64,000 bases of DNA from positions 117,834 through 181,833 of the forward strand of contig DIUZ01000024.1 of assembly GCA_002423205.1 (NCBI GenBank), in the 5' to 3' direction. Within the stretch, counting starts at the first letter, position 1. Each line of letters begins with the position of its first letter. Origin of the DNA: Micavibrio sp. UBA6145 (GTDB taxonomy: Bacteria > Pseudomonadota > Alphaproteobacteria > Micavibrionales > UBA1664). Positions 17,907 to 25,107 of this stretch are shown here, piece by piece. Both the position numbers and the translations under genes were made by a program. The notes beneath the pieces are model-generated. The model made no database searches and was not told the DNA's origin. It worked only from the letters and a program-made list of their open reading frames with translations.

Positions 17907-18668
17907 TTAAAAGCCGAATTGTTCGTCCCGGATGCGGTCTTCAAGCGAGAGGTCCGGCGCGTACAGGATTGTCGTGCTGACATTGCGGTCGAGCGCGATT
18001 TTGACGCTGGCGATGTTTTCCACACCATGAAAATCGGCAATCGCATGCAGCGGGCGGCGCTGCGGGTCGATGACATCCATGGTGATGGTCGATGTGTCGG
18101 GCAGCAACGCGCCCGGCCAGCGGCGCGGGCGGAACGGGCATATGGCGGTCAGTGCCAGAAGCTTGGCATCCAGCGGCAGAATAGCACCGTGGGCGGAGAG
18201 GTTGTACGCCGTAGACCCCATAGGGGTCGACACAAGCGCGCCGTCACCGACAAGACATTCCATCCGCACACGATCATCAACGGATATGCGGATTTTTGCG
18301 GCCTGCACGCCGGTGCGGATCAATGTGACTTCATTGAAGGCGATCTGTTCGGATTGCTTGCCGTCCGTCGAGGTGGCAATCATGCGTAAGGGGTGCACCT
18401 TGACCGGTTGCGCGGCGGTGACCAGTTTTTCAACGTCGTCGCCGCTGTTGAATTTGTTGAGCAGGAAACCGTGCGTGCCGCGGTTCAGGCCGTAAAACGG
18501 TTTGCCGAGATGCACATGTTCGTGCAGTGCGCGCAGAAGAAACCCGTCACCGCCCATGGTGACGATGACATCGGCGTCTTTCGGCGCGATGTTGCCGATT
18601 TTTTTGCGAATGGCTTCTGCCTCGGTGGCAAGGTCGCCTTTGCCGGAATTGAGCAGGGCAATCTTCAC
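17907..18668 (-). CDS. nadK: NAD kinase
   Basis: Phosphorylates NAD to NADP (253 residues). It has the GGDG motif (VTMGGDGFLLRA), LNRGTHGFLLN, the substrate loop STPMGSTAYNLSAHG, and the C-terminal CPFRPRRWPGALLP. The ATG overlaps the pyrE stop by four bases. Supplying NADP fits with the pnt and icd genes nearby, although they are not linked as an operon. Confidence 0.96.
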   Translation of the reverse strand: MKIALLNSGKGDLATEAEAIRKKIGNIAPKDADVIVTMGGDGFLLRALHEHVHLGKPFYGLNRGTHGFLLNKFNSGDDVEKLVTAAQPVKVHPLRMIATSTDGKQSEQIAFNEVTLIRTGVQAAKIRISVDDRVRMECLVGDGALVSTPMGSTAYNLSAHGAILPLDAKLLALTAICPFRPRRWPGALLPDTSTITMDVIDPQRRPLHAIADFHGVENIASVKIALDRNVSTTILYAPDLSLEDRIRDEQFGF

Positions 18669-19348
18669 GCAGCCACCCCGGCGGCGTCTTCACCCTTGCC
18701 GCCGTGCGCGACGGACCATTCAACCGGGTCTTTGAGAAATGCTTCGACGGAGTCGATCAGCGCGGCGTCAAAGCGGTTTTCCTCGCGCGCGATTTCGATC
18801 ACGGCCTGCCAGTTGGACAGGGCCAGAAGTTTCAGGCCCATATCGTCCATCGCCTGTTTGCTGCTGGCGTGGCCGTAGGTGAACAGCACGAAGACTGTAT
18901 CGACGGTGGCGTCCGCCGCGCGCAGGGCGTCGACGAAGACGGTGACACTGTTGCCGTAGTTTTGCAGATCTTCGCAGATCAGGACGCGTTTGTTGTTTTC
19001 GAGATGGCCCTCGATCTGGGCGTTGCGGCCGACGCCTTTGGGTTTTTTGCGGATGTAAATCATCGGCAATTCCATGCGGTCGGCAACGAAGGCGGCGTAC
19101 GGGATGCCGGCGGTTTCACCGCCTGCGATGACTTCGATATGCGGGGCCTGTTCGCGGATGGTTGTGGCGGCAAAATCCATCAGGATTTTGCGTTCCTTCG
19201 GGAATGAGATCAGGCGGCGGCAATCCACGTAAACGGGACCCTTGCGGCCGGACGTATAGGTAAAGGGCGGCTCGACGCTGAACAGGACCGATTTTGTATC
19301 GAGCAGGATACGGGCGGTTTCACGCGCCATTTCGTGGGAGGAGGTCAT
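18665..19348 (-). CDS. pyrE: Orotate phosphoribosyltransferase
   Basis: Type I phosphoribosyltransferase (227 residues) of pyrimidine synthesis. Recognisable segments are PFTYTSGRKGPVYVDCRRLISFP, VIAGGETAGIPYAAFVADR and PMIYIRKKPKGVGRNAQIEG. The PRPP-binding loop reads RVLICEDLQNYGNSV; the acidic pair is kept, but the usual Thr-Thr/Asp-Gly-Gly residues are replaced by Asn-Tyr-Gly-Asn. The C-terminus is an Ala/Gly-rich tail. Together with nadK it makes a two-gene operon. Confidence 0.92.
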   Translation of the reverse strand: MTSSHEMARETARILLDTKSVLFSVEPPFTYTSGRKGPVYVDCRRLISFPKERKILMDFAATTIREQAPHIEVIAGGETAGIPYAAFVADRMELPMIYIRKKPKGVGRNAQIEGHLENNKRVLICEDLQNYGNSVTVFVDALRAADATVDTVFVLFTYGHASSKQAMDDMGLKLLALSNWQAVIEIAREENRFDAALIDSVEAFLKDPVEWSVAHGGKGEDAAGVAA

Positions 19349-19409
19349 GGCATTTCCCTTAAGGTTAGATCCTTATGGTTTTGCCAGTCCGGGACGTATG
19401 AGTCCAGTG

Positions 19410-20057
19410 CTACTGGCTGACCCAGAGAATACGGGCGATCCAGTCGATATCACTGGCGGCTAGAGTGCGGTCGTCATGATCGGCGTTGAGGGATTTCAGT
19501 TCAATCTTCTGGACCGTCTTGCGGGCCAGTTCCTTGGCCATAACCTCGCCCTTGCGGGTGCGGACCACGACGCGGTCGCCCTTGCGCAACTGCGCGGTGG
19601 GCGACACGACAATGGTGTCGCCGTCACGGTACAGGGGCATCATGGAATCGCCCTGAATTTCCAGCGCGTAGACATGTTCGCCGGCGGTGTGGGCATCGGG
19701 GAAGCGCACTTCGTCCCATCCCGCGCCGACGGGAAAGCCGGCGTCATCGAAGAATCCTTCGCGTCCGGCCTGTGCCAGGCCGATCAGCGGGATGGGGCGG
19801 GGGCCGCCCTGTGTAATCGTGATTTCGCGGGTTTCGACCAGCGCGATGAATTCGCTCATCGATGCGCCCGTGACCTGCAGCACCTTGGAAATGCTTTCCG
19901 TCGACGGCCAGCGGGGTTTTCCTTCCGGGCTAACGCGCTTCGAGCGGTTGAATGCCGTGGGATCAAGACCCGCCTTACGCGCCAGACCCGACGTGGAAAA
20001 GCCCGTGCTTTCAGCAAGGCGGTCAATGGCGATCCAGATGGAGTCGTGGGAGATCAT
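19410..20057 (-). CDS. HTH/S24 (LexA-like) transcriptional regulator
   Basis: 215-residue regulator with an N-terminal helix-turn-helix (about residues 8-65, TSGLARKAGLDPTAFNRSKR) and a C-terminal S24 peptidase fold. The catalytic Ser is in EIQGDSMMPLYRDGD, the Lys in EVMAKELA, and an Ala-Gly in GLAQAGREG is the probable self-cleavage site. It is divergent from the prophage remnant and could be its CI-like repressor. However, similar proteins are common chromosomal stress regulators in alphaproteobacteria, so I cannot decide. Confidence 0.88.
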   Translation of the reverse strand: MISHDSIWIAIDRLAESTGFSTSGLARKAGLDPTAFNRSKRVSPEGKPRWPSTESISKVLQVTGASMSEFIALVETREITITQGGPRPIPLIGLAQAGREGFFDDAGFPVGAGWDEVRFPDAHTAGEHVYALEIQGDSMMPLYRDGDTIVVSPTAQLRKGDRVVVRTRKGEVMAKELARKTVQKIELKSLNADHDDRTLAASDIDWIARILWVSQ

Positions 20058-20274
20058 GGCGGGGAGGAAAACCTTAGGGCGTAAATACTTGGTAGGAAAA
20101 CTGTCTTATAGGAATCGGTTACCGTAAATAGGATGAAATTCTTATAACATCGGTGAAGGAAGCTGAAAAGACATGATTTTAGTGTGTGATTATTTGCGCT
20201 AAATATCGATGTTTGCAGCATATATGTGCGAAAAGGAGGGCTTCTTGTCATAGGAAAATAATCCTTAACTTCGT

Positions 20275-20322
20275 GGGGTTGGGTCTGGCTTTATAGAACA
20301 AAGCAGGAACAAAGCCAACCCC
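20275..20322 (+). other. Inverted repeat in the leader of the prophage module
   Basis: Two nested arms, GGGGTT/AACCCC and GGCTTT/AAAGCC, form a stem with a six-base bulge and an 18-base loop immediately before the ribosome binding site (AAAAGAGG) of the first phage gene. The rest of the 280-bp gap (20058-20337) is AT-rich and should hold the promoters of the divergent repressor and phage genes. I could not assign a convincing operator repeat. Confidence 0.45.
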
Positions 20323-20337
20323 AAAAGAGGTCACCGC

Positions 20338-20808
20338 ATGTCACGCCCACCCCACGCCCCCGCCCAGACCAGCCACCAGGAATGCGTACCCTTTGCGAGC
20401 CCGGAAGAGGTCTGGTTCTGGTTTATAGATGCGAACCAGGCGCGTCTTGACGGTGCGCGTTATACATCCGCGCGCGGCAATGTCCGCCGTCCGTGCGAAC
20501 CTGTCGACATTCTGCGCATTCTTGACCGGTTGTACCGGACGCGCCGCCTGATGATGGATCATTTACGTGTGCTTCGTTTTTACGGTGTGCGCCAGATGGC
20601 ACCGGAATCATGGCGTCCGTCCGAGGCGCGCGCGGCCACGCTGTGGCGCGAGGCGCTGAAGGTGCTGGAGCCCGTCCTGATTTCGAAAGGGATCATGAAA
20701 GACCGCGTTGCCGGCATTCTGGACGATCCCATCGTCGTGCCGATCTGGGCCGCGATGCAGCGTGATATGGGCGCAGGCATGAACGTGGGTGGGGGGGCAT
20801 TCCGGTGA
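20338..20808 (+). CDS. Hypothetical phage-module protein, 156 residues
   Basis: First gene of the phage module, with AAAAGAGG 8 bases upstream of the ATG. The protein is soluble and mostly helical, with a compact segment PVDILRILDRLYRTRRLMMDH followed by WREALKVLEPVLISKGI. It has no catalytic motif I can name. Position upstream of the connector is where small-terminase or packaging-associated genes often sit, but the sequence gives no direct support for that. The next gene overlaps its stop by three bases. Confidence 0.65.
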   Translation: MSRPPHAPAQTSHQECVPFASPEEVWFWFIDANQARLDGARYTSARGNVRRPCEPVDILRILDRLYRTRRLMMDHLRVLRFYGVRQMAPESWRPSEARAATLWREALKVLEPVLISKGIMKDRVAGILDDPIVVPIWAAMQRDMGAGMNVGGGAFR

Positions 20809-21215
20809 TCGATATCCGCAACGACATCTACATCGCGTTTTCCGGCAAGGCAGATGTGCGTTTTCTAAAAATGCTCAAACCCGGTTTCCGTCATTGCTTC
20901 GCGCTGGTGCGCGGGGCGGGGACATGGCTGCTGGTTGACCCGATGCTGCACAAAATGGATGTCACATTTGGCGATGTGTCATCCGATTTTGATTTACCGG
21001 GATGGATGCGCGCGCGGGGATACCGCGTATTGCGCGCGCCCAGATTATCACCGCCGCGGCGCATGGCGATGCCGTCGCCGTTCACTTGTGTCGAGGCGAT
21101 GAAACGCCTGATCGGCCTGCATGACTGGCGGGTTCTGACGCCGTGGCAGTTATATCGCCGTCTTATTTCCATCACCCATTTCAAAGGAGATTTTCATGGG
21201 AAGTTTCAACAGTAA
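20805..21215 (+). CDS. Hypothetical phage-module protein, 136 residues
   Basis: Starts at GTG overlapping the previous stop (GTGA). The segment FRHCFALVRGAGTWLLVDPM places a His-Cys pair before a Trp and an Asp-Pro. This vaguely recalls papain-like folds, but the catalytic order is not demonstrated. The second half is basic (LRAPRLSPPRRMAMPSP) and ends in a helix. No membrane segment. I do not recognise a family. The end overlaps the next gene by 20 bases. Confidence 0.6.
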   Translation: MIDIRNDIYIAFSGKADVRFLKMLKPGFRHCFALVRGAGTWLLVDPMLHKMDVTFGDVSSDFDLPGWMRARGYRVLRAPRLSPPRRMAMPSPFTCVEAMKRLIGLHDWRVLTPWQLYRRLISITHFKGDFHGKFQQ

Positions 21216-21414
21216 AGCCAAGCCCGTGGTGGCGCAGTATGCCAGTGCCCCGCAACCCACGCCGCAAGCATCGGCACCGATGCCTGAGGCGCCGGCCGAA
21301 AATGCAGAAGCACCGCGCCGCCGCAATGCCTCGCAAACCATTCTGACATCCTTTCGCGGTGTGTTGAGCCCCGGCGACTGGGTGCCTGCGCGTAAAAGCC
21401 TGCTGGGGGAATGA
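21196..21414 (+). CDS. Small Ala/Pro-rich phage-module protein, 72 residues
   Basis: The ATG is preceded by AAAGGAGA, the best ribosome binding site in this block, and the stop overlaps the connector start (ATGA). The first 45 residues are low-complexity Ala/Pro/Gln (QPTPQASAPMPEAP), then the protein ends in a conserved-looking tail SFRGVLSPGDWVPARKSLLG. Small proteins of this kind are often found immediately upstream of podoviral connector genes; function unknown. Confidence 0.65.
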   Translation: MGSFNSKAKPVVAQYASAPQPTPQASAPMPEAPAENAEAPRRRNASQTILTSFRGVLSPGDWVPARKSLLGE

Positions 21415-22889
21415 TTATGACCGACATGAACACCATTATTGAATCCTATGCCCGCGCACGCACGCGTCGCGGCATGTGGGAAGGCGTGTGGCGCGATTGT
21501 TATGCGTATGCACTGCCCACGGCGGATGCCTTTCAAAGCCGTACAACGACGGCGGATATTTTTGACGGCACCGCCATGGACGCGGTGGATCAGCTGGCGT
21601 CCAGCCTGCTCGCCAATCTGACGCCGCCGTGGTCGTCCTGGTTTGGCCTGAAACCCGGGCCGGAACTGACGGAATCACAGGCGCAGGCGCTTGCGCCCGC
21701 ACTGGAAGGTGCCGCGCGCGTGATGCAGGCGCATTTCGACCGTTCCAACTTTGCGGTGGAAATGCACCAGGCGTTTCTGGACCTTGTAACGGCGGGGACG
21801 GGGACGATCTTGTTTGAAGAATCCGCGCCGGGCCAGATGTCGGCGTTTAAATTTGCGGCTTTGCCGTTATCGACGGTCACACTGGAAGAAGGTGCGGGGA
21901 CGGGGCGGCTGGAGCGCGTGTTCCGCGAAAGCCAGATGAAGCTGGCCGATATCCGTGCGCGTTTCCCGCGTGCCGATCTGCCCGCGCATGTCGCCCGCGA
22001 AAAAGACGCCGACAAAACATGGCGCGTGATCGAGACGGCGTTGCCGGACGGAGACAAACCGGTTGTGAAATACGCGGTTGTCCTGGCGGACGGCGATGCG
22101 CAAACCGTGCTGATGTCGGCAAATCTTCCGGTATCGCCGTTTATCGCGTTTCGCTGGGCCAAGGCGCCGGGCGATGTGTATGGACGGTCGCCGGTCATGA
22201 AGGCGTTGCCGGATATCAAGACCGCCAACAAGGTGGTTGAACTGATCCTCAAAAATGCCTCCATTGCCGTGACGGGCATATGGCAGGCGGATGATGACGG
22301 TGTGCTGAATCCCGCGACCATTTCGCTGACGCCGGGGACAATCATTCCCAAGGCGGTGGGCAGTCAGGGTTTGAAACCGCTGGAAATGCCGGGGCGTTTC
22401 GATGTCAGTCAGCTGGTGCTGGACGATTTGCGCGCGCGTATCCGTCATGCCTTGCTGATCGACCGTCTGGGGCAGGTGAATGACCGCCGCATGACGGCGA
22501 CGGAGGTGCTCGAACGCTCCGCCGAGATGGCGTTGCTGCTGGGTGCGACATACGGGCGGCTGCAGTCAGAATTGCTGACGCCGCTGATCCAGCGCGGCTG
22601 GGCGATTTTGCGCCGCCGCGGCGAGGTGCCCGATGTATCCATCGACGGGCGCACGGTGCAGCTTGATTACCGATCACCCCTCGCGCGGGCGCAGGGGCAG
22701 CGCGGCGTACAGAACACGATCAACTGGATCACCACGGCCATGGCCATGGGGCCGGCGGCGCAAAGCGCCATCGACCTTGCGGGTGCCGCACGTTTTATCG
22801 GCGAGGCGCTGGGCGTGCCATCGGACCTGATTGTCAAATCCATTCCCCAACCCAATGCAGGAGAGATCACACATGTTCAACCTGATTAA
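21411..22889 (+). CDS. Phage head-to-tail connecting (portal) protein
   Basis: 492-residue homologue of the T7 gp8-type portal family (Head-tail_con). Family features seen: YALPTADAFQSRT, FDGTAMDAVDQLASSLLANLTPPWSSWFGL, WRVIETALPDG and GDVYGRSPVMKALPDIKTANKVVELILKNA, then the crown-region helices QVNDRRMTATEVLERSAEMA. Length is near that of the family and the frame is uninterrupted. Twelve copies normally form the portal ring used for packaging. The terminase it would need is not in the window. Confidence 0.9.
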   Translation: MIMTDMNTIIESYARARTRRGMWEGVWRDCYAYALPTADAFQSRTTTADIFDGTAMDAVDQLASSLLANLTPPWSSWFGLKPGPELTESQAQALAPALEGAARVMQAHFDRSNFAVEMHQAFLDLVTAGTGTILFEESAPGQMSAFKFAALPLSTVTLEEGAGTGRLERVFRESQMKLADIRARFPRADLPAHVAREKDADKTWRVIETALPDGDKPVVKYAVVLADGDAQTVLMSANLPVSPFIAFRWAKAPGDVYGRSPVMKALPDIKTANKVVELILKNASIAVTGIWQADDDGVLNPATISLTPGTIIPKAVGSQGLKPLEMPGRFDVSQLVLDDLRARIRHALLIDRLGQVNDRRMTATEVLERSAEMALLLGATYGRLQSELLTPLIQRGWAILRRRGEVPDVSIDGRTVQLDYRSPLARAQGQRGVQNTINWITTAMAMGPAAQSAIDLAGAARFIGEALGVPSDLIVKSIPQPNAGEITHVQPD

Positions 22890-23136
22890 ATCGCTGTTTT
22901 CAGCGCCGCTGTTACCCAGTGCGGATATCCCGCCGCCCGCGCGTGAGGATGCGCCGCGTATCTTCGCGCGGCTGTTTTCCGGCGATGACGGGCAAAAAGT
23001 GCTGTCGTACTTACGCATGACCGTCAATGCCCGCGTGGCAGGACCGGAAGCGGAAGAAAGCGCATTGCGCTATTACGACGGCCAGCGCGGCCTGTTGCAG
23101 ACAATTAACGGATTAATCGAACAAGGAAAAAATTAA
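22873..23136 (+). CDS. Bbp19-like small phage protein, 87 residues
   Basis: Begins MFNLIKSLFSAPLLPS with GGAGAG eight bases upstream of the ATG, overlapping the connector by 17 bases. The core IFARLFSGDDGQKVLSYLRM and the end YYDGQRGLLQTINGLIEQ resemble the Bbp19 domain found in podoviral structural modules between connector and scaffold. The assignment rests on this short match and on position. Role in the virion is unknown. Confidence 0.65.
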   Translation: MFNLIKSLFSAPLLPSADIPPPAREDAPRIFARLFSGDDGQKVLSYLRMTVNARVAGPEAEESALRYYDGQRGLLQTINGLIEQGKN

Positions 23137-23147
23137 GGAGAAGACTG

Positions 23148-23873
23148 ATGACCGATACAAATCTGCTTGAACAACAACCGACAACTGCCGCTACCGGACA
23201 AAAGCCGGATGGCGTTCCGGAAAAATTCTGGGACGCGGCTAATGGCAATGTACGACTGGACGATCTGATCAAATCGTACTGCGCACTGGAAAAGAAACTG
23301 TCCGGTGGTTTTACCATGCCGGAAGACGACGAGGGGCGTATGCGCATGCTGCGTGCCATGGGCGTGCCGGAATCCCCGGATGGTTATGCTGTCTCCATCA
23401 AAGACGGCATTCTTGAATCCGATCTGGATGTGAACACGCGCCTGCATGCCAAGGGTTTTACACCCGATCAGGTACAGGAAGTATATGACCTGGCGTCCGA
23501 ACGTCTGGTGCCGATGATTCTGGATATCGCCGCCGAATTCCAGGCGGACCGCGAGATTGAACGTCTGGTCAAACATTTCGGTGGTGCCGAACAATGGCGC
23601 GAGGTCTCCCGCCAGTTGCTGGCCTACGGTAAAAAGAACCTGCCGGGCAAGGTGCTGGAGGGGCTCGCGGGTTCTTATGACGGCGTCATGGCGCTTTATC
23701 AAATGATGAAAGGTGATGCGCCCGGCCTGATGGACGGTGGTACATCGACATCGGCCGTATCGGAAAGCGACCTGCACAGCATCATGCGCGACCCCAAATA
23801 CTGGCGCGATAAAGACCCGGCGACGATCTCAAAAGTCACGGATGGGTTTAAGAAACTGTATGGTGCGAATTAA
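23148..23873 (+). CDS. Phage capsid assembly scaffolding protein
   Basis: 241 residues, acidic and helical, with the layout of T7 gp9-type scaffolds: PDGVPEKFWDAANGNVRLDDLIKSY near the N-terminus, the segment MGVPESPDGYAV, a long helical middle (AEFQADREIERLVKHFGG) and a C-terminus RDPKYWRDKDPATISKVTDGFKKLYG, where scaffolds contact capsid. The start has GGAGAAG upstream. A strong terminator follows immediately, which in an active phage would separate scaffold from capsid. Confidence 0.85.
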   Translation: MTDTNLLEQQPTTAATGQKPDGVPEKFWDAANGNVRLDDLIKSYCALEKKLSGGFTMPEDDEGRMRMLRAMGVPESPDGYAVSIKDGILESDLDVNTRLHAKGFTPDQVQEVYDLASERLVPMILDIAAEFQADREIERLVKHFGGAEQWREVSRQLLAYGKKNLPGKVLEGLAGSYDGVMALYQMMKGDAPGLMDGGTSTSAVSESDLHSIMRDPKYWRDKDPATISKVTDGFKKLYGAN

Positions 23874-23880
23874 GAACAAT

Positions 23881-23910
23881 AAAAAACCCGGCCTTTGCGC
23901 CGGGTTTTTT
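23881..23910. terminator. Bidirectional terminator between scaffold and PilZ genes
   Basis: AAAAAACCCGGC, six-base loop, GCCGGGTTTTTT: a six-bp GC stem flanked by A and T tracts, so it works for the plus-strand scaffold gene and the minus-strand PilZ gene that converge here. The minus-strand stop codon lies within its T tract. Confidence 0.9.
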
Positions 23911-24301
23911 ATCCGAGCTGTTCGGCTTCGGCGATTTTGTCCTGGGCGATCGAATCTTCGATCACTTGCGCGAAGGCTTTTTCGATTTTCTTGGTCATGT
24001 CGACGAATTCGACGGCAACCTGTTTGGTGCTGGCGCGGACGATGACACCCGTGACCGGGATTTCGGTGACGACATCGGCCAGTTTGAATTTCATGACGAC
24101 GGCGCAATCCTTGCCCGCTTCGAAGGCGCGGCCATCGGCGGTGAACAGCACGCCGCATTGCGACCAGTCCTGCACCGGGTAGGTGGTGCCGTTGATGTCA
24201 GCCACGCAGATGTCCTTCACGCGGCGTGGAAAACGGCGGCGTGTCAGTTCCTTGTTATCGTTGGTGGCGGACGCGAGGGCCGCAAGTATCTTGTCGTTCA
24301 T
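23909..24301 (-). CDS. PilZ-domain protein, 130 residues
   Basis: Single-domain candidate c-di-GMP receptor. The segment TRRRFPRRVKDICVADINGTTYPVQDWSQCGVLFTA has the RxxxR (RRRFPRR) motif followed by a D-W-S-Q-C-G stretch in place of the canonical D/NxSxxG. The C-terminal helix is amphipathic. The gene lies on the opposite strand inside the prophage remnant, between scaffold and capsid-derived genes, where no phage gene is expected. I chose MNDKILAALAS at 24301; upstream codons lack similarity. Partners could be the EAL proteins of this window, an inference only. Confidence 0.82.
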   Translation of the reverse strand: MNDKILAALASATNDNKELTRRRFPRRVKDICVADINGTTYPVQDWSQCGVLFTADGRAFEAGKDCAVVMKFKLADVVTEIPVTGVIVRASTKQVAVEFVDMTKKIEKAFAQVIEDSIAQDKIAEAEQLG

Positions 24302-24353
24302 ATTCGTGATTGTACGGATTCTTAGCGATTTGCGCAAAAAGTTGAAAATAAGC

Positions 24354-24382
24354 TTGACAGACAAGGAATATAATCCTATCTT
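24354..24382 (+). promoter_or_regulatory. Near-perfect sigma-70 promoter
   Basis: TTGACA (24354-24359), 17-bp spacer, TATCTT (24377-24382). It faces the capsid-hydrolase fusion gene and would start transcription near 24388, only about 16 bases before an intrinsic terminator. Confidence 0.7.
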
Positions 24383-24403
24383 AGATGAGTAAACGCCAGA
24401 AAT

Positions 24404-24424
24404 GCGCCCTTTTGGGCGCTTTTT
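24404..24424 (+). terminator. Intrinsic terminator just downstream of a promoter
   Basis: GCGCCC, four-base loop, GGGCGC, TTTTT. It lies directly after the promoter at 24354-24382 and before the fusion gene, so most transcripts should end after about 35 bases unless read-through is promoted. Confidence 0.75.
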
Positions 24425-24455
24425 GTTCGCTGCATTTCCTCCCCTTAAGGACAAC

Positions 24456-24479
24456 GGGGCCGCCTTAAAACGCGGCCCC
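24456..24479 (+). other. Second hairpin in the leader of the fusion gene
   Basis: Perfect eight-bp stem GGGGCCGC / GCGGCCCC with an eight-base loop. No T tract follows. It lies between the terminator and the ribosome binding site (AAAGAAAGGA) of the capsid-hydrolase gene. Confidence 0.5.
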
Positions 24480-24575
24480 GCCCTTATGTCTGCCTGACCC
24501 AAGCGGCCCGCCCGGACAACCGAACATCAGGTCTTTTCCCGAAAACTCACCCTTAACCAAAGAAAGGATCTTTCG

Positions 24576-25106
24576 ATGTCCATTTCCATCGATAACGCGT
24601 TCGTCAAACAGTTCGAACGTGAAGTGTTCGAAGCCTATCAACGCATGGGCTCCAAACTGCGTCCGCAAGTGCGCAGCAAAAACAATGTCAAAGGATCATC
24701 CACCACGTTCCAGAAAGTCGGCGCTGGTACCGCATCGACCAAATCGACGCATGGCATGGTTCCGGTCATGAACCTGTCGCACACCGCCGTGGAAGCGGTG
24801 CTGTACGATTATTATGCCGGCGACTGGATCGACAATGACATCGTACAGGTATGTCAGAAGCCGTTTCAGTTTTCGTGCTGGAATTCAAACGATCCGCAGC
24901 GATCCAAGGTGATCGCGGTCACAGAACGCAATATTCATTTTGCCACGTGTCTGCGGATTGCGCGCCGCGCCGTGCATGCCGTGATTGAAGACCGGACGGG
25001 CGGGGCTACGCATTATCACACGCTTGATGTCTATCCGCACTGGGCGGAGGGCGCGAAGGCGAGCGCGATTATCGGTCATCACATTTTTTATCGTCTGGAG
25101 GCGTAA
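24576..25106 (+). CDS. In-frame fusion: phage capsid N-terminus to SleB-type hydrolase C-terminus
   Basis: Residues 1-85 match the start of podoviral major capsid proteins: FVKQFEREVFEAYQRMGSKL, KGSSTTFQKVGAGTAS, VPVMNLSHTAVE and YYAGDWID. From residue ~87 the sequence is the C-terminal half of a SleB-type cell-wall hydrolase: VCQKPFQFSCWN, DPQRSKV, DRTGGATHYH and GHHIFYRLEA. The rest of the capsid and the hydrolase N-terminus, with the catalytic glutamate motif (WGEARGE type), are missing. One deletion with its ends near 24833 explains both. The product (176 residues) is probably inactive as either parent protein. An assembly artefact should be excluded. Confidence 0.85.
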   Translation: MSISIDNAFVKQFEREVFEAYQRMGSKLRPQVRSKNNVKGSSTTFQKVGAGTASTKSTHGMVPVMNLSHTAVEAVLYDYYAGDWIDNDIVQVCQKPFQFSCWNSNDPQRSKVIAVTERNIHFATCLRIARRAVHAVIEDRTGGATHYHTLDVYPHWAEGAKASAIIGHHIFYRLEA

Positions 25107-25107
25107 G

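Noticed and set aside
20058..20337. att site or operator repeats beside the prophage remnant
   Set aside because: No direct repeat shared with the right end (25657-25715) and no pair of symmetric operators seen by eye; a computed repeat search would be decisive.
24302..24502. N-terminal extension of the PilZ protein
   Set aside because: Runs through the promoter and terminator of the opposite strand and shows no protein-like composition.
24552..24566. TTAACCA half-site before the fusion gene
   Set aside because: Only a half-site, and it lies beside the ribosome binding site; no second TTAA at seven bases.
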